This document shows, one piece after another, positions 43,010-54,619 of a DNA stretch of 64,000 nt. The notes under the pieces are model-generated. The model worked only from the letters and a program-made list of their open reading frames with translations. It was not told the DNA's origin and searched no databases. Position 1 is the stretch's first letter. The number at the start of each line of letters is the position of its first letter. The stretch is from Mycoplasma bradburyae (GTDB lineage: Bacteria > Bacillota_I > Bacilli_A > Mycoplasmatales > Mycoplasmoidaceae): positions 434,001 through 498,000 of the forward strand of contig NZ_CP101415.1 of assembly GCF_024339025.1 (NCBI RefSeq), read 5' to 3'. The position numbers and the translations under genes were made by a program.

Positions 43010-43556
43010 AAATCAATTAATTCGTAAAGAATTAATTGATCAAGCAATTGCGTTTGCTAAAACAAACGATAAGAAAATTATTGATGAATCATTAACAAAA
43101 ATAGTTTTTGAATATATTAAATCCAACAACTTTAAAAAGATCGGTCTTTATAGTAGTTTGATTTATGAGTTTGATACAATTCAATTAATTCAAAAATTAA
43201 TTGATGATAATTATCAGGTTTTTTTACCTAGAGTTAATGATGATAATACAATTGATTTTTACCAGATTGAGTCATTAGATTTTAGTTTTGATCTTAAATA
43301 TAAAATCAAACAACCTATAAATTCTATAAATAAACTTGATAATAATCTAGATTTATTTATTATCCCTTTAGTAGGTTATAATTCCAGAAAAATCAGACTG
43401 GGTCATGGTAAAGGGTGCTATGATAGATTTTTTAATAATTTAAAATATAAAGGTTATAAAGTTTGTGTTGCATATGACTTTATGCTTAACGATCAATTTG
43501 ATACACATCAATATGATGTAAAAATTGACTATATCTTTAATATTAATAACTTATAA
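42996..43556 (+). CDS. 5-formyltetrahydrofolate cyclo-ligase
   Basis: Converts 5-formyl-THF to methenyl-THF with ATP. 186 residues. Seen: IGLYSSLIYEFDTIQLIQKL (substrate region), VFLPRVNDDNTIDFYQI, and the signature LGHGKGCYDRFF (~136-147). N-terminus KNQLIRKELIDQAI is the usual Arg/Lys-rich start. The pcrA-FCL-ymdB order recalls M. genitalium (from memory). Overlapping junction suggests co-translation with pcrA. Confidence 0.9.
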   Translation: MSKNKNQLIRKELIDQAIAFAKTNDKKIIDESLTKIVFEYIKSNNFKKIGLYSSLIYEFDTIQLIQKLIDDNYQVFLPRVNDDNTIDFYQIESLDFSFDLKYKIKQPINSINKLDNNLDLFIIPLVGYNSRKIRLGHGKGCYDRFFNNLKYKGYKVCVAYDFMLNDQFDTHQYDVKIDYIFNINNL

Positions 43557-43562
43557 ATACAT

Positions 43563-44399
43563 ATGAAAATTCTATTTCTTGGTGATATTTTTGGCGTAAA
43601 TGGTCGAAATATTATAAAAAAACATCTTTGCAATTTAAGAGTTGAACACAATGTTGATTTAGTTATTGCTAACGCTGAAAACTGCACACACGGTAAGGGT
43701 TTATCAAAACAACATTATGTTGAATTAATGAGTTATGGAATTGATTTCTTTACAATGGGAAATCATACTTGAGCTAAGAAAGAAATTTTAGATATTTTAA
43801 GAAATAAACAAAATATCATTAGACCACTTAATTTAGATAAGAGTTTTCAATATTGAAATGACGGCTTGGGAACAAGTGTTATTAAATATAAAAATAAAAA
43901 GATTAGAGTTACTAATATGCTAGGTGAGGGCGTGAAATTAAACTTTAAACTTACTAATCCTTTTTATGTACTTAAAGATTTAGTTAAAAATACCAATGAA
44001 GATCTTCATATTGTTGATTTTCATGCTGAAACAACAAGCGAAAAAAATGCTTTAGCTGTTTATTTTGACGGTCAAGTATCAGCAATCTTAGGAACTCATA
44101 CACATGTGCCAACAGCAGATTTAAGACTAACTCCTAAAGGTATGATTTATGTTACCGATGTGGGAATGTGTGGTCCTGGGTTTGGAAGTATTATCGGCGC
44201 AAAAGCGCAAAACGTATTAACAAAATTCTTTTATCCAGACCAAAGATTTAATTTAGAAGTATCTAAATTAGGTGCGCAATTAAATGCGATTTTAATGGAA
44301 TTTGATGATCGTACTAATAAAGGTATATCAACTAAAAGGATTCAAATTTTAGAAGACGATGTTGAAAATTATTTAAAAGAAGATTTTTCAACTATTTAG
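43563..44399 (+). CDS. ymdB: Metallophosphoesterase YmdB
   Basis: Di-iron phosphodiesterase (2',3'-cAMP activity in B. subtilis). 278 residues. Ligand motifs: LFLGDIFGVNGR (Asp), IANAENCTHGKGLS (Glu, Asn), TMGNHTW (Asn, His; Trp TGA), VDFHAETTSEK (His, Glu), ILGTHTHVPTAD (two His) and TDVGMCGP. Last gene of the 39-44.4 kb plus-strand run. Its stop overlaps the convergent ABC ATPase gene by 8 nt. Confidence 0.93.
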
Positions 44400-45342
44400 C
44401 AGTTTGCACTGAACCAATTTTTATATATTGCTCATAAATCTCGTTAATCGAGAACTTATGTTCATAGAATGCTAATATTGTATTCTTATCAACAATTAAA
44501 TCATGTAATAATGAGTTTGTTATCTTTTTATCTTCTAGATAAAGATAAAACTCATTTTTATTTTTATTAAAAATCCAATTGATTTTTGCTTCACTAAATA
44601 ACTTCTTAGCATTATTAATATCAGTTAATTTAATTACGTATTTTTTATACTTAGCATCAATCTGATTAATCTCATTAAGGTCACCACTAAAAATAACTTT
44701 TCCCCCATCAAGGATTGTGATGCTATTAGCATACTGATCAACCTCAGTTAAAACATGTGAAGAGATAAAAATTGAAGTCTGATTTTTTTCTTGAAGTTGT
44801 TTGGTAAAATCCATAAATTCAATTCTTGCTTTAGGGTCTAGATTAGCAGTCGGTTCATCTAGAATTAATAATTCTGGATCACTTAATAATGACTGAATCA
44901 AAATAATCTTTTTCTTTTGACCAGAAGAAAATTTATTTGGATTAGCTTTAGCTAATCTAATCATATTAAATTCTTCTAGTTTTTTAGTTACCTTATGTTG
45001 AGCTTGTTCTTTAGTTAATCCAGATAATCTACCCATTCAAACTAAGTATTCAAAAGTATTTAAATTATTTGAAAATCTTGATACTTCAGGAACATAACCA
45101 ATACATTTTCTAGCATCAGGAACTTCGCTATCAATACCATTAATAAGAATTGTTCCACTAGTTTTTTTAAACGCTCCAATTATTGTTTTTATTGTCGTAG
45201 TTTTACCTGCCCCGTTAGCTCCAATAAAAACATGGTATTGATTCTTTTTAACAGAAAAATTAATACAATTAATAACTGGATCTTGATTGCGTTTAAATTT
45301 TTTAGTTAGGTTAATAACTTCTAAAATCTTTTGATTATGCAT
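44392..45342 (-). CDS. ABC-2 type exporter, ATP-binding subunit
   Basis: 316 residues. Walker A IGANGAGKTTTIK (~40-52), Q-loop YVPEVSRF, signature FSSGQKKKI, Walker B LLILDEPTANLD, H-loop ISSHVL. One TGA Trp (EYLVWMG). The C-terminal ~100 residues form the usual extra domain of drug/lipid-type ABC-2 ATPases. It overlaps the permease gene by 8 nt and forms a transporter with it. Substrate unknown. Confidence 0.9.
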
Positions 45343-47284
45343 AGTCTTTTGAATAATATAAAACTGATGAAATGCCTAATAGAGCAACTGATACTGATGC
45401 TAATATAATAACAATAACTCAAGGATTAACAATAGGTTCTTTTCTAATTTCATAAGTATTAGCTAATTGATCTTTTCTTATTGCGTTAGGATATAAATTA
45501 ACAAAATAAGGTTGTTTTTTATCTTTACCTTCGATTTGTTCTCTAATCGATGAAGTATTAATTACTTGACCGATATATAACGAAACATAATTAATAAATA
45601 GTTGGTTATAGAATAATAACTTAATATCATTTAGACTAATCTCTGGTATTTTTAGATCTGATACGAAGTTATTCAAAAATAATCTAATAAAATCAGGTAA
45701 GTTTTGATTAATATTAGCATTATGATCAACCCCTGGAATATTGTTAAATAATTGATCATTATCAATTATTGCTTGAGTGTATTTGCTAAATTTTTTAATA
45801 TTAGTTATATTGTTAGCTTCAGATAACGAATAAAATAAATTTGTTCGATCTCTATAGACTTTTTGTGCTTTTTGCTTATTTGTAAGGTTGTCTGTTTTTT
45901 CTATTTCTGCAATAAAATCATACATTAAATTTGGTGATCTTAATAAATCATTAAAGATCACCAAATTAGGTGATAGTTTAGCAATTAATTGTTCTGGTTT
46001 TAGTTTTCTTAATTCAGTTATTTCACCAAGATATTTAGTAGCTAATTCTCTAAGCAGTGATAAAATTGAGCGTTGCTGACTATTCTTAGTTGATGTAAAA
46101 ACATTTTTATAAAAAGTTTGATAAGCTTTAGTTAATAAATCATCATTATTATCATACTTCTTATATAAATCAAATTCTGCTGTTTCAGTTTTGTAGTTTT
46201 GATTGTCATCTTCAAGATAACTAAAACTTGGTGGGTTGATAATTCTTAAAAATGAAGTAGCTGATTGTGTTGGTAAAGGAGTTGTTAAAAATAATTTGTA
46301 TTCTTCTAATTTTAATAACCCCTTTTCGTCAGGCATTTGTGTGAATAAACTAATATTATAGAACTCGTTTTGATTGAATAGTTCATCGAATACTATTTTA
46401 GTATTTGATGATAAGAAATTAACATTAGCATTCTTTTCATAAGATAAACTATTCAAGTTGTAAATTGAATTCAATGCGTTACCAATATTGATATAAAAAG
46501 ATTGATTATAAAAAGTTTTAGCTTCAGCTTCTTGATAAATCTTTTTTATATTATCTTTATCAGCTTTTTTTGATGGATTCGGTTCAAAAACAACGTTTTT
46601 ACCAGTTGGATTACCATTTTTATCTAATTGTTTGGTTAAAAAAGAACGATCTAATAAGCTATGTTTAGAGCTTGATAAAACTCTAGCAGGTGATTCAAAG
46701 AAAAGGTTAGATAATGGTGTTTGAAAATTAATTAAGAATGTGGCTAAAAAAACAATAACAATCGTACTGTTTTTAGATAATCCAAACGAAACTATGATTG
46801 AAATCGAACCAAAGAATAATGAATTAATAAAGTTGCCAATAAACAATCCTAGCATTAAGTCCTTCATATTTTGAAGTTTAAATTGTGGATTGATTTTAGC
46901 AATAATCGCACTACAACTTATTAAAAAGCTAAATACTAAACAAGTGATAAACAAAACTAGAAATTTCGCTATTACATAAACTCTCCGCGAGACTGGCTTG
47001 GAGATAATAATCAATTCAGTGCCATCTGCTACACCATCTTTAAATAAAAACATCGAGACCATAATCCCGAAAATTGAAGCTACTGGGATTAAAAATGTTG
47101 ATATTTGGATAACTGGGTTATTTCAATATTGTGCTGGCGATGTTTTTTGGTACAGCGGAAAAACTAAAAGGATTACTAAAACCATTAAAAAATAAGCTAA
47201 TATCGTAGCTCAAATAAACGGTTTTTTAACAATTTGTTTTAATAAAAATGCGAAATAGACTAAAAATTGTTTTTGTTGTTTCAT
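45335..47284 (-). CDS. ABC-2 type exporter, permease with large soluble insert (649 aa)
   Basis: Membrane helices at residues ~20-45 (FIWATILAYFLMVLVILLVF), ~65-85, ~105-130 and ~140-175; then ~440 hydrophilic residues, and a final helix at the C-terminus (VIVIILASVSVALLGISSVL). The RRVYVIAKFLVLF stretch is typical of ABC-2 permeases. The large insert lies between TM segments and is likely extracellular (inference); pneumoniae-group permeases of this kind (MG468-like, from memory) are even longer. It is paired with the ATPase gene downstream. A hairpin terminator separates it from lon. Confidence 0.75.
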
Positions 47285-47301
47285 TTGTTTAAGTTAATAA
47301 A

Positions 47302-47327
47302 AAACTTGGCTTTTTAATGCCAAGTTT
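47302..47327. terminator. Terminator of lon
   Basis: AAACTTGGC / GCCAAGTTT stem with an 8-nt loop and flanking A/T runs, between the lon stop and the ABC-2 permease start (both minus strand). Confidence 0.85.
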
Positions 47328-47341
47328 ATTTTATTATTTAA

Positions 47342-49783
47342 TTATTTACTAAATAGATTTTTGTATATCTCTGTGTATTGCTTAACAGGGATGATTTCAA
47401 GATCTTTTAAGATTTCCTTAGGAACTTCATCTAAGTAACGTTCATTTTTTTCTGGTAAGAAAATCTTTCTAACTCCACCACGGTGCGCTGAAATAGTTTT
47501 CTCTTTAACACCACCAATAGGAAGAACTTTACCTCTTAAAGTAATTTCACCAGTCATTGCTACTGATGGACTTACTTTTTTATTAGTAAATGCTGAGATA
47601 ATAGCTGTTGTTAATGCTGTACCAGCACTTGGTCCATCTTTTGGAATACCACCACTTGGAACGTGTACATGAAGATCTACTTTTTGGAATATTTCATGAT
47701 CAATACCAAATTCAGTAGCATTAGCTTTAACATAACCTAAAGCAACATTAACTGATTCTTTCATTGTTTCTTTAAGGTTACCAGTAATCACAACATTACC
47801 TTTACCACCTTGAGCGATACTTACTTCAATCGGTAATAAATCACCACCGTATTGTGTATAAGCCATACCATTTACAATCCCAGGAATTGTAACTTCATCT
47901 TTTTGAGTATAGTCAAAGATTTCTTTTTTAAGGTAGTGTTTAACTTCTTCTACACCAATTGTTTGCGTTTTAAGTTTCTTATCTCTTAAAGCAGCAACTA
48001 AGAACTTACGAACGATTTGTTTGATAACACGTTCAAGACTTCTTACACCAGCTTCTTTAGTAAAGTGCTTGATAACGTGCATAATTCCTTCATCAGTGAA
48101 ACTTAATTCTTCAGGAGTTAATTCTGCTTCTTTAAGCGCTCTTGGAATTAGGTAGTTTTTAGTGATTGATAGCTTTTCGTTTTCAGTATATGAAGTTAAT
48201 TCAATAATCTCCATTCTGTCATATAAAGCTTCAGGGATACCTTCTACATAGTTTGCAGTCGCTACAAACATTACATTAGATAGATCGTAATCTTCTTCAA
48301 TGTAGTTATCATTGAATTTGTTGTTTAACTCTGGATCTAATACTTCTAGCAATGCTGCTGTCGGATCACCATGGTTTGTTGATCGACCCATCTTATCAAT
48401 TTCATCTAATAAGAATAACGGATTAGTCACACCAGCTTTTTTCATTCCTTTGATGATTCTACCAGGCATAGAACCTACATAAGTTCTTCTATGACCACGG
48501 ATTTCAGATTCATCATGAACACCACCTAAAGAGATTTTTACGAACTCTTTATTAAGCGCTTCAGCAATTGATTTAACTAATGATGACTTACCAACTCCTG
48601 GAGGACCAACTAAACACATAATCGGACCTTTAGCGTTTTTAGAACGCATTGCTAAAGCTAAGTATTCAACAATCTTTTCTTTAACTTTAGCAAGACCGTA
48701 GTGGTTATCATCTAAAGTTTTAGTTACTTTGTTAATTTCAAAATTATTTTCTTTAACTTGCCATCAAGGTAAGTTGATTAATCAATCTAAATAAGATTTG
48801 ATTACATTACCTTCTTGAGACATTGGAGCAGTTGATTCGTAGCGATCAATTTCAGTTAAAATACGTTCCTTAATATGTTTTGGGTAAGGATTTTCTTTAA
48901 CTTTAGCTCTGATATTGTCGATATCATCTTCGCGATTTGTGATATCACCCAATTCTTCTTTAATTGTTTTTAATTTTTCACGAAGATAGTATTCATTTTG
49001 TTGTTTAGTAAGCTGTTTTTTCATTTTCAGCTCAATCATTTTTTCAACTTGTTTTACTTCTTCGTTACGTTCTGAATTTTTAAGATTACTTTGAGCTTTT
49101 TTTCAAAGTTTGAAATACAATTCAAAACGATCTTTAACATCATCAAGTTCTAAGAATGATTGTTGGTTGTGTTCTGATAAGAAATTAAATCCAATTTTAT
49201 TGTTTGCGTTAGCAACTAAATTCATTGAGATTAAATCTCAATCATTAACTTCTAAATCACCTTTAGAAATATTTTTTAATTCATCAGAATCTTCTAGTAA
49301 TCCTTCTTTTAGAATTAGATCACATAAATCTTTAGGCTTGATTGATGAAACAGTTTTACATACTGAATAACCAATTGGATCAGTATATTCTTCTAACTGA
49401 ACATTCTTAAGTCCAGTTGTGCTAATTTTAATTCTTTCAACACCTCTAACAGTTAATTCGTAAGCAATTTCACCAGTATCACTGTCAATTAGTTCTTTGA
49501 TTTTGGTAATTTCACACAATGTTCCGTATTTGTAAATGTCATTAATCGTTGGTTTATCGATTGTGTCATTTTTTTGAACAACAACTAAAATTTTCTCACA
49601 TTCTTGTTTAGAAGATTGTGTCTTACGTTTAGCTTGGTCTTCTCTGATACTTTCTCTTAGCTTTTTAATAACTTCTAAAGATCGTGCCCTACCAATATTT
49701 AAAACATATTGGTTATAAGGGAATACAACCATTTTTCTAGAAATAATTAAATGTGCTTTTTGTGATGATTTTGTTGCTGCCAT
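47342..49783 (-). CDS. lon: ATP-dependent protease Lon
   Basis: AAA+ serine protease degrading misfolded proteins. 813 residues. N-terminal substrate domain (~1-200), coiled-coil region (YYLREKLKTIKEELGD), Walker A GPPGVGKSS, Walker B LFLLDEIDKMG, sensor/arginine finger region, then the protease domain with catalytic Ser in PKDGPSAGTAL and Lys in RGKVLPIGGVKEK. Several Trp are TGA. ATG at 49783 is chosen; an in-frame TTG at 49813 would add 10 residues but leave nearly no leader. A CIRCE operator lies just upstream, so HrcA should control it. It follows tig. Confidence 0.96.
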
Positions 49784-49828
49784 GAATTTATTGTGTTTTT
49801 TCCTTTCAAACAAAACTATATGAATAAT

Positions 49829-49834
49829 ATTATA
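49829..49834 (-). promoter_or_regulatory. lon -10 box
   Basis: TATAAT on the minus strand, immediately downstream of the CIRCE element, so that a bound HrcA would cover the -35 region. A start around 49822 gives a ~40-nt leader to ATG 49783. Confidence 0.7.
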
Positions 49835-49843
49835 GCACGATAA

Positions 49844-49870
49844 TTAGCACTCTTATTATTTAAGTGCTAA
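49844..49870 (-). promoter_or_regulatory. CIRCE heat-shock operator (HrcA site)
   Basis: TTAGCACTC - 9 nt - AAGTGCTAA on the plus strand, i.e. the CIRCE consensus TTAGCACTC-N9-GAGTGCTAA with one changed base. It sits directly before the lon -10 box. HrcA itself is not in the window. Confidence 0.92.
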
Positions 49871-49883
49871 TTTAGGATGTTCT

Positions 49884-51215
49884 TTATTTTTTTAGGTTTT
49901 TTTGAATGATTAAATCAACTGTTTTCTTATTGATAATCATTGATTCAAAAAGTTCTTTTTGACCTGATAAATAACCTTTAAGAGCTTCTAATTGATCTTT
50001 TTGTAGCTCTTGATTATTAGTCATTGTCTTGATTTGTTGTTCAATTTCTTTTTGAACATCTTCTTCAGTAGCTTCTACTTTTTCAACAGAAGCAATTTCT
50101 TCAAGAACTAAAACTAGTTTAATTGCTTTAGTAGCTTGTTCAGTTAAGTTGTTGTAAAGTTGTTCTTTAGTTTTGTTTTGAATCTTAAGAGCATCATCTA
50201 CAGACATCTTAATTTGTGCCATTTGATTTTCGAATTGACGGTATAGAAGTTGTACTTCACGATCAATTAAAGTTTTTGGAATGTGTGAGAATTCACATTT
50301 GTCAACTGCAAATTGGTTTAATAACATTGTGTTCATTTGACTAATGCGTTCATTTTTATTAATCTCAATTCTTTGCTTAATATCTTGTTTAGCTTCGTCA
50401 AGAGATTTGTATGAAGTTCTCATTATTTCATTAAGCTTTTCAACAGTCATTTCTGGCAATTGAACTTCTTTAATTGCGTTTAACTTAACTTTGAATAATA
50501 CTGGTTTACCAGCATATGTTTTTTCGTGATAATCTTTAGGGAATGTTAAATCTAGGTTACGTTTTTCCTCAACTTTCATTCCAACCATTTGATCTTCAAA
50601 ACCAGGGATAAATGAATTAGAACCAATTTCTAATTCATAGTTCTTAGCTTTACCACCTTCAAAAGCTTTACCATCGATTTCACCAGAAAAATCTAAGAAG
50701 GCAATATCACCTTTTTCTAAAGTAGAACCTGCAGCTTTATCAACTAATTTACTAGCTGATTTAAAGATTCTTACAAGTTCTTTTTGTAATTCTTCATCAT
50801 CAACTGGTTTAGTTTCAACAAAACCACTAATTGATGAATAATCCCCAAGTTTTACTGTCGGAACAGTTTCAAAAGCATAACTTAAAGTTAATTTTTGATC
50901 ATCAAGTTCAATAACTTCAACATCTGGACGTTCTTCTAGCACTTCTTCAGATTCAGTTAATTTTTCTTGTTTAACTAATTCTGTGTAGATTGGTTGAGTT
51001 AAACTATTGATCGCACGATCATATACGTTAGCATGGTTAATGTATTTAACAGCTTCATTAAAAGGTACATGACCTTTTCTAAAACCTTGAATTTTTACAT
51101 TTTTAACAGCCGCATTAAGCTTTTTTTGATATGCGTCTGTTCAAGTTTTTTGATCAACATCCAGGATGTATTTTACTTTATGATCAACATTGTTTTTTTC
51201 GCGAATTTTAAACAT
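49884..51215 (-). CDS. tig: Trigger factor (ribosome-associated chaperone/PPIase)
   Basis: 443 residues. The N-terminal ribosome-binding domain carries the signature QGFRKGHVPFNEAV (~44-57; consensus GFRxGKxP). The FKBP-type domain begins VEKGDIAFLDFSGEIDGKAF-like (ALEKGDIAFLDFSGEIDGK, ~165-185) and has FIPGFEDQMVGM. The C-terminal helical domain follows to 443. One TGA Trp (KTWTDA). The gene lies directly upstream of lon on the same strand; the CIRCE/promoter between them suggests lon can be transcribed separately. Confidence 0.95.
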
Positions 51216-51271
51216 GACTATTTTGAATTACAAACATTATTTTACTCGTACTATTTTACAATAATAAAATT

Positions 51272-52105
51272 TTATTCATTAATACAACTTAGAATGACAT
51301 CATAAACAACTGAATCGATCTTGTCATTTGGGGTTTTATTTTCAAAACAGTTATTTACATATCTAATAATCCCACTAGCTAATTCTTTAGCTTTAGCTAG
51401 ATCAGGATAACTAGGATAATATGTCTGCATAATTGTATTTGTAATCTCACTTGCTAATTGTTCTTTTGAAGGATCTTTATAGAAACTATCTTCAACTTTA
51501 TCTAAGATTTCATTGAAATAATCTTGTGTACCAATTGCCCAGATATCATTCTTAGTTAAACAGACTTCATAAGTTTGTTTAAGTTTATTGTTATAAACAT
51601 TAAACTTGATATTATTGAAAGCTTCAATATTTTGAAGTAATTGCGCTGCTAACAATTTTGAACTATTATCATATGTCTTGGTAATAAAGATATGTCGAAA
51701 AAATTCAAAATCATCAAAATTTCAATAATTTTTTTCTTTAGTAGCTAAATAATCGAAATATCAAAGGTTATCTGGAAAATTGATTATTGTTTTATTAATC
51801 AACTCTTTTTTATCAAGCTTTTCAAGTCAATCAAACTCATCTTCATACATCTTTCTTTTAGTAATCAATAAAGCTTGATTGAAATAATCAATTAAATCTA
51901 AAGGTAAATAATCAGTATCAAGCTCTTCTTGAATACTTGCTAAAGCTTTTTTATAAAGCTTTTTTTCAAGATCCTGGTTGATTAATTCTAATAATGAAAG
52001 ATAAAACCTAATCTGTTCATTATCATTATCAGGATTAGATTTAATAGCTTGTATGATCTGATCAATGCTGTTAAATGTTTGTTGTTGATTATTCTTTGTG
52101 TTCAT
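51272..52105 (-). CDS. Hypothetical protein between fur and tig (277 aa)
   Basis: Function unknown; a gene of similar size occupies this position in M. genitalium (MG237, from memory). ATG at 52105 lies inside the end of the fur gene (17-nt overlap). Hydrophilic and mostly helical, no membrane segment, no recognised motif: an N-terminal Gln/Asn-rich part (NTKNNQQQTFNSIDQII), a Trp-rich middle (DNLWYFDYLATKEKNYWNF; some Trp TGA) and a C-terminal helical part. An alternative GTG at 52141 would add 12 residues. Confidence 0.75.
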
Positions 52106-52571
52106 CGTTTTTGTGTGGTTTGATTTTTTCTTTAGCTTCACCTGACACTACAATGTAATATTGCAAGTTAGTTATACCGATCTTATCAAAGTATTCTTTT
52201 AATTGTTGATTGATAGAATCAGGTATCACTAAAGTATTTAGGTTTTTTTTGTTTCTTGATTGATTATTAATGAAATAAATATGTTCATGAACTTCGTGTT
52301 TGATAGTGTAATAACGTTTTAAATCATGCGAAGTGTTAAGGAATGAATCAACAATATTAAGTTGAATGAATGTTTGTAAAACATTATAGATTGATGAGAT
52401 ATTAGGTCTTGTTTTGGTTTTTTTAGCAATATGTTCTACAATATCTTCAATCGAATGATAATTAGAATCATCTAATAAACATTCTAGAATCAGTCTTCTA
52501 GGCTTGGTGATTCGATATTCGTTTTTATTAAGGATTTTTAGATAATGCTGAATTTGATTAGCTTTAGTCAT
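52089..52571 (-). CDS. fur: Fur-family metal-responsive regulator
   Basis: 160 residues. N-terminal winged helix: YRITKPRRLILECLL (residues ~19-33), HSIEDIVEHI, PNISSIYNVLQTFIQLNIV (recognition helix region). The dimerisation half contains HEHIYFIN in place of the usual HDHLxC, and no Cys-x2-Cys zinc motif is present, as in MG236-like mycoplasma proteins. It may sense peroxide or metal; not determinable here. Coupled to nfo upstream by an 8-nt overlap. Confidence 0.85.
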   Translation of the reverse strand: MTKANQIQHYLKILNKNEYRITKPRRLILECLLDDSNYHSIEDIVEHIAKKTKTRPNISSIYNVLQTFIQLNIVDSFLNTSHDLKRYYTIKHEVHEHIYFINNQSRNKKNLNTLVIPDSINQQLKEYFDKIGITNLQYYIVVSGEAKEKIKPHKNDEHKE

Positions 52572-53469
52572 TTACTAGTCCTTTAATAAATTTTTTATCA
52601 TTAATCATTTGGATCTCTTCTTTATATAAAGGGATCTCACCCTTAATTGGATCATCGATTCAAGGCGTTTCTAGAATAATCACTTTATCCTTAATTTTTT
52701 CATGATAAATGAAGTTGATTAAGTTATCAAATCCAATAAGACCATAACCAATATTAGCATGGCGATCTTTTTTAGAACCCTTAGGGTTTTTAGAATCATT
52801 TAAATGGATCACATGTAAGTATTCTAAGCCGATTACTTGATCAAATTGGTCGATAATTCCTTGAGTATCAGATAGATCATAACCAGCATCATGAACGTGA
52901 CAAGTATCAAAGCAAACACCGATTCTTGATTTGTCATCAATTCTATCGATAACATACTTAAGATCTTCAAATTTTGAACAAATTTGTTGACCTTTATCTG
53001 CCATTGTTTCTAGACAAATAATTGTTTTGGTTGTTTGCGCGATCGCTTTATTTAATTCATTTACTAAATGATCTAATGCTTGAGTTTTGTTATCAACATT
53101 TAAAGCTGAACCTGGGTGTAGAACAAAATACTTAGCACCTAGTTCATATGTTCTATGCAATTCGCTGACAAAAAACTCAAAACTTCTTTTTCGTTTAACT
53201 TCATCGCCATTCGCTAAATTAATTAAATAAGGAGCGTGTACAACATAGTTATCATCTAAATCGCCTAAATTGTTGTTTTTTAAGTATTCTTTAGCTAAAT
53301 CTAGTTTGAATTCAGTAGTGGGTACTCGTTTAAAACTTTGTGGCGGACCGCTATAAAACATAAAAGTAGTTGCATTATAATCAACAACTGTTTTTACCAT
53401 TTCAAGCATAAAATCAGGTCTTTTAGCTCCAACAAAGCAACCTAAATACTTTAATTTTTCTGTTTTCAT
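52564..53469 (-). CDS. nfo: Endonuclease IV
   Basis: AP endonuclease of base-excision repair with a trinuclear zinc site. 301 residues. Signature stretches: YLGCFVGAKRPDFML, MFYSGPPQSFKR, VHAPYLINLANGD (His), FVLHPGSAL (His), ICLETMADKGQQI (Glu), IGVCFDTCHVHDAGYD (Asp, His), IHLNDSKNPKGSKKDRHANI (Asp, His) and IILETPW (Glu). The final Trp is TGA and the last 31 residues follow it. Opens the nfo-fur-hypothetical-tig run. Confidence 0.95.
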
Positions 53470-53481
53470 ATATAAATAAAA

Positions 53482-53512
53482 AAACCATATAGGTTTTATC
53501 GCCTATTGGTTT
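53482..53512 (-). terminator. Terminator of the rplU-prp-rpmA operon
   Basis: AAACC-ATAGG / CCTAT-GGTTT imperfect stem, T-run on the minus strand; between L27 and nfo. Confidence 0.75.
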
Positions 53513-53538
53513 AATTTTAATTTGTTTTATTTTAAAAA

Positions 53539-53835
53539 TTACTTGCTTTCAACAACAACGCTAACTTTAGTTCTGTTACCCATAAATTTAGTGTAACGAA
53601 CAACACCGTTAGCTAATGCGAATAGCGTATCATCTTTACCTTGACCAACATTTTTACCAGGTCAGATTTTATTACCTCTTTGACGGTAAATAATTTGACC
53701 AGTTTTAGCTTGTTGACCATCAGCGATTTTAGCACCTAAAAATTTAGGGTTTGAATCACGTCCGTTTTTAGTTGAACCCACACCTTTTTTAGAAGCAAAA
53801 AATTGAAGGTCTAAGTGAAATCAGATTTTTTTCAT
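53539..53835 (-). CDS. rpmA: 50S ribosomal protein L27 with cleavable N-terminal extension
   Basis: 98 residues. The mature part starts at the conserved [13 protein letters not shown]. It is preceded by [15 protein letters not shown], the extension typical of Firmicutes and mollicutes that must be cut by the cysteine protease Prp at the FFAS/KKG junction so that L27 can reach the peptidyl-transferase centre. The protease gene is immediately upstream (2 nt). Both Trp codons are TGA. Confidence 0.96.
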
Positions 53836-53837
53836 TA

Positions 53838-54152
53838 TTATTTTCCTGTAACGATTCTGTTAGTTTCATCAATTATCTTGATGTTTTTATCATAGACTGA
53901 AGCAATCACTGATAATTGTGTTTTAATAACATTGATTGCGGTTAAGTTTTTTATATTAACTTCAAGCAACTCTAAGAAGATTGAATTATTTTCTTGATTT
54001 TTAATTACCTTAACATCTTCAGGTTTAAAGTAATTAATCCCACCAAAAACAATCGCACTAACTCCTGCGCACACAATATCGCGACCGTGGTTGTCAAAAA
54101 AAGCGTGACCTGAGATCTTAATTGCGCTTGCATAAAAAGTTATGTCAATCAT
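53838..54152 (-). CDS. prp: Ribosomal-processing cysteine protease Prp
   Basis: 104 residues. Active-site signature SGHAFFDNHGRDIVCAGVSA has the catalytic His (residue ~16) and Cys (~27). It cleaves the L27 N-terminal extension; the gene sits between rplU and rpmA as usual. The matching FFAS site in L27 supports function. Confidence 0.93.
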   Translation of the reverse strand: MIDITFYASAIKISGHAFFDNHGRDIVCAGVSAIVFGGINYFKPEDVKVIKNQENNSIFLELLEVNIKNLTAINVIKTQLSVIASVYDKNIKIIDETNRIVTGK

Positions 54153-54162
54153 CTTATATATC

Positions 54163-54465
54163 TTATCCGTGCTTGATTTCTACAACTTTAAGCTTAGTGT
54201 ATGGTTGTCTGTGACCGTATTTTTTTAAGTGGTGTTTTTGTGAGATATGCTTAATTACATTAATCTTCTTTTGTTTACCTTGTTTAACTACTTCACAAAC
54301 CACAGAAGCTCCAGCTACGAATGGTTTACCAAATAAGCCGTTTACAAAATAAACTTTATCAAAAACAACTTTAGCACCTACTTCTGAATTAATTTTTTCA
54401 ACGTAGATTTCATCGTTTAATTTAACACGGTATTGTTTTGAACCTGATGCAATAACTGCAAACAT
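54163..54465 (-). CDS. rplU: 50S ribosomal protein L21
   Basis: 100 residues, normal length. MFAVIASGSKQYRVKLNDEI start and the C-terminal basic segment INVIKHISQKHHLKKYGHRQ plus YTKLKVVEI are typical. First gene of rplU-prp-rpmA, with a strong GGAGG ribosome-binding site (54477-54481) 11 nt upstream. Confidence 0.96.
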   Translation of the reverse strand: MFAVIASGSKQYRVKLNDEIYVEKINSEVGAKVVFDKVYFVNGLFGKPFVAGASVVCEVVKQGKQKKINVIKHISQKHHLKKYGHRQPYTKLKVVEIKHG

Positions 54466-54600
54466 TTTATTTTTTTCCTCCAGATAGACTCGTTATGATG
54501 GCGATCAATAGACATTGATACTTTATATTATTAACCACTTCTAAACGGTTGAAACTAGATTTTATTCTAATTTTGCTTATTTTTAAAATAAGTCTTATAT
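54466..54600 (-). promoter_or_regulatory. rplU leader (possible L21 leader RNA)
   Basis: ~135 nt ahead of rplU with no gene. It holds the small hairpin ATCAAT-agac-ATTGAT (54504-54519) and the GGAGG ribosome-binding site. Firmicutes often have an autoregulatory L21 leader here; I cannot confirm that fold by eye. Confidence 0.4.
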
Positions 54601-54619
54601 ATTATATCAAAAAAATCAA

